The position numbers were made by a program, and so were the translations under genes. A stretch of 64,000 bases of DNA from Solen grandis. Its lineage: Eukaryota; Mollusca; Bivalvia; Adapedonta; Solenidae. The first letter of the stretch is position 1. Each line of letters begins with the position of its first letter. The DNA is taken from the NCBI GenBank assembly GCA_021229015.1, contig CM037777.1, forward strand, positions 53,389,554-53,453,553. Reading direction: 5' to 3'. Positions 60,572 through 64,000 of this stretch are shown piece by piece. The notes under the pieces were generated by a model that worked only from the letters and a program-made list of their open reading frames with translations, was not told where the DNA came from and searched no databases.

Positions 60572-63500
60572 GATGGGTGAAATGCAAAGTAAAAACATTT
60601 ACATGGTTTGATCATGCAATTTAAAAAAAAAAATCTACTCATAAATGATTAACTTACTGCATAATTATGAGGATTAGTTTATTTCAACTGCAAGGGGAAC
60701 TACCTTCAAACGCTGGGGTTATAAACAAATATTCCAATAACAGGAAGGACAACCTTAATCCTTTAGAAAGAAAAACACTTTAATTAGTGCATGATGAGTA
60801 AAAAAAACCAGACCAGCGAGATATCGCATGCATGTTGATCAGGTTTATACTGTTTTTTTCTCGTTCTGTGGATTTAGCCTTTAGATGACAAGTAATTATA
60901 CTATATCAGAAAACCTGTTTAGACTAAGGAGCACTTTCAATGAATCCTGGTATTTCTATGGTCTACCATGGAAAAGTATTTTCAATAGTGGTAAATGTAG
61001 AGGATGAAATTAATGTTTCTTTTAAAGACGTTTAGCCAAGAGGCAGCTTCTAAATTCACATATTCATCAACTTTTTTATATAAAATAAACCACACATATT
61101 GAGGGATGACTATTAAACTATGCTAAGTGCATATAGAAATAGAAGCAGATAGTATAGTTTTACAGTCAACCCTCTGTAACGGGTATATATTTCAGTAAAG
61201 TTCCACAGACGTCTAAACATCACATGAAATATTACTACATTTAGCTGCAAGAATGTAAAAAAACTTACACTGTCTGAGATATTTTCTGATAAATTTCCAA
61301 AAAATTAATATAAGATAATGGTCAAGCTTGCATGATGCAACAATAAAAGCAAACATTAAACTAAAGAAGAAATGCGACACCTTAGACAAAGCACATCATG
61401 ATAGCGTTTGATTCGTCCTTGAGCGAGACATGGGACAACATAAAAATACAACCAAGTGATTATACAACAAATCGTTTGTTGCATGTGCGCAATAAATCGC
61501 ACACATGCATGATGTTGTCATGACTGTATCCGGATAAAGATCTGGCAGCACGGGGGGCTCGGCTGAACCTAAGTCGATGTGTTTACATCATTAGCAGCCT
61601 TAATTACACCAGAACTTCAAACTTCTGACTATGGATTCGCTGAATAATGCTTCCACATTTTAAAATTCCAATATAATTTTTGTCTTAGGACTCTGTGTCC
61701 ACCCATACTAGACAAAGCCTTACAATGGTGAACCAATACCTATAATGTTTCAATAAAATTGCATCGACAGATGCAAATAACGAGTCCAGGATTGCTAATG
61801 ATCGCAGCAACTCCAAATCACTGCATTATGGGCCAGAACAAGAGACTGATTGAGTTTTGAAAAAAAAAAAAAGACTTCTATAAAAAATAGAAGATAAAAA
61901 TAAAAAGGAAAAAATATTGGCGACGAATATTGCATAATTTGCATCACAATTGGGACAGTCTTAAAAGGACTGCACTTATGAAAGAAATGATGGATTCTGA
62001 AATTAAATTTACATGAGGATAATGCATTGTGAAATTCAAGGTCCATCAATGGAGTATAAAAATGTATCCTTACATGCAAATCTTGGTGCCCAACATGTGT
62101 TCATTAAAAAAATGTAAAATTCAATTGTCTGATACAATACCACAGCTGTCTCCCTTCCACAGACAGAAACTATTCTTGAAATAATTATATTATTAATGGA
62201 GTTTGTAGAAACATGACAACTAAAGTAGGAATTCTAGGTTTAAGAATTTGTGAAAAAGTGTTATTTTCAGCTGTCAGTAGTGCTGAATGTTAGAATATTT
62301 ACAGAGAGGGAAGTGGGGTGGGGGGTAGAGTGAGAGAGAAGAGAAAAATAAGGGAGAACTAAGATAACAAGAATTCTGTTGACTGCCTGAGGGGTGGGAG
62401 GGGTACAGCACCTTGATGAGTTAAACCAGATTCATCCACAGATGGCAAGAATTTGGATCAACACTGAACATTTTCGTCCCTTGTCATTAAACAGTGCTGC
62501 TCCATCTATCAAGGTCAATTAGTTTTAGAGCAGGAGGTGTGGCAGGAGAGGAAAATACATGCTGCTCTGACAGGCACAAGCTTCCATGAATGAAAACATG
62601 CGTGCATGACAAAGGGGTGGCATGAGCAATATGAGGGGGAGGGGAAGAAAGTCAAGGCCCCATGATCATGATATATCTTGCCTCCAATGAAGCAGATGCA
62701 AAAATTTGTCTGACAGGATTTGAGCGGCAAAACAAGCAACAACTTATGGCTGCAGTGAAAACCCTGGAGTCCTCCTCTAGTAACCGTGGTAATGTGCTCC
62801 CTCATCATGACAGGCCTTCGTGCTGATTACAGTGTACACTACAACTGTTTTACACAGTTTGATGGATCAACACTGAGTTCCAGCAATTCATCATCAACAA
62901 GAGTCAACAAATTCCGCCAGAGACACGGACCAAACAGCTAAAAAAACATCACAATCATCGACCTTCCAAGATTCCTGCAGTATATCCAAAGCTTTAATCA
63001 TCCGTTGACAACTACCGTTACAATTTTTTCACCCTATTAAGTTCTGCCAATTTACATAATAAATGGAACAATTTTTTTGTTTGCTCCTCAGTCACACTCA
63101 ATGTGTTCATAATCCCTCGGGTCAAAAATGCATAATTTACAGTTTCTTGTGGCATGTTCGCACCTTCTTCCCACTAAAGGAGAGAGCCCATACAGGAAAT
63201 TAATTTAAACATATGCCCCATCGTCACACACATGGTTTGTCAAATGAAGTCTTAATTTGAAAATACATTTTTCAATCTTCAATGAGGTTCATTTTAAAGT
63301 TCTAACACTTGAAGCTTCATAAGAAGAAATATTTCATATTTTTCTCAAGGCACTAAAATTCTTAAGTATTTTTTTTGTTTCTATAATTTAAAGCCTGATT
63401 CACCAAAATCATATTTCCATTCTATCTTTCCAAATAAACCCAAACCTCAATCTTGCAGTTAACTATGTTCCTTATTAATAAACTCATAAATACCAAGGAA

Positions 63501-64000
63501 TAATCCTTCAGATTTTTTTTAAGTAATTTATTTTTGAATAAATGTCATCTGACATAATATTCCTGATGACGATAATCAAGTCAATCAAAGCTGGACTTCT
63601 TTCATAAGTTTCTCATTCCATCTACACATTATCCGTCGGGAACAGAAAACGTTAATACTGTCCGTCCATTCTAACATCATTTTTATTCAGTGTCTGGTGT
63701 AGGTAACGTTATAGATGCAGGAAAACAGATGTGACTGTTAAGACGAATCAGATAAAAAATCTCTCAAAGCTTGATCGTCCTATTGATACACACACAAAGA
63801 TGAATTGCATCATACAATGGGATGCGACAAGCCCCTCTGCCTTCAACTCCATCCCAGATACACTTGCTATAATCAAATCATAACCCGCGATGAGCAAAAC
63901 GAACACACTGACAAAGCCCTGACAATAGTATTTTCTCAAGTGTTTCACAATTCAAATCCATCACACTGAAAAGACCACATCTAATATCGAGTGGAATAAT
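60572..64000. other. No gene seen
   Basis: A-rich, probably more intron of the same gene. 60800-60870 has faint family A resemblance (CGCATGCATGTTGATCAGG). Purine-rich patch at 62300-62350. No promoter, CpG-rich stretch or start exon recognised. Confidence 0.4.

Overview
This window is eukaryotic, intron-dominated and AT-rich DNA. It most resembles the nuclear genome of a bivalve mollusc. The reasons are the repeat types: a V-SINE/RUDI-like tRNA-derived SINE, several palindromic MITE families, pearl-like elements with a tandem core of about 160 bp, and AGCTCACCTGAGC...GGCCCTCTTGTT elements. Only about 820 bp can be supported as protein-coding. There is no bacterial-type gene density, operon, CRISPR array or rRNA. 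An assembly gap of exactly 100 N lies at 38866-38965.

Gene content. Three minus-strand exons (58307-58663, 49161-49247, 39354-39731) share one splice phase (phase 1) and join into one open frame of about 273 codons. Read in order they give an acidic GSD-rich stretch, a basic HWRKG patch, an LSxxDSDGEN motif, a Ser-rich cassette, a proline run, a glutamine-rich coiled region, YSD repeats and an HFLVQTPNG segment. This order matches the N-terminal cytoplasmic domain of teneurins (Ten-m/Odz), large cell-adhesion proteins whose genes have very long introns. Most of 38966-64000 is therefore read as teneurin introns. No further exon could be supported with confidence. One weak plus-strand candidate exon lies at 38103-38196.

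Layout. 1-38865 is T/G-rich on the plus strand and dense in repeats: eight copies window-wide of a TTAA-flanked, piggyBac-like palindromic MITE, a second MITE family (some copies with SINEs in or beside them), several tRNA-derived SINEs, three large minisatellites (9.9-10.5, 11.9-13.5 and 15.0-16.4 kb), a 1.1-kb TIR element at 18.1 kb, two pearl-like elements at 30.0 and 31.8 kb, and a deleted pogo/Tigger-like DNA transposon at 36.6 kb that keeps the helix-turn-helix start of its transposase. 38966-64000 is A/C-rich on the plus strand, as expected for introns of a minus-strand gene. It holds the exons, three more copies of the TTAA MITE and a decayed non-LTR retrotransposon tail.

The nucleotide skew appears to switch at the gap. 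Either the transcription direction changes there, or the left contig is misoriented in the scaffold. I see no clear new multi-gene system. The most notable points are the teneurin-like exon chain, the skew switch, the repeat architectures and the nested insertions.
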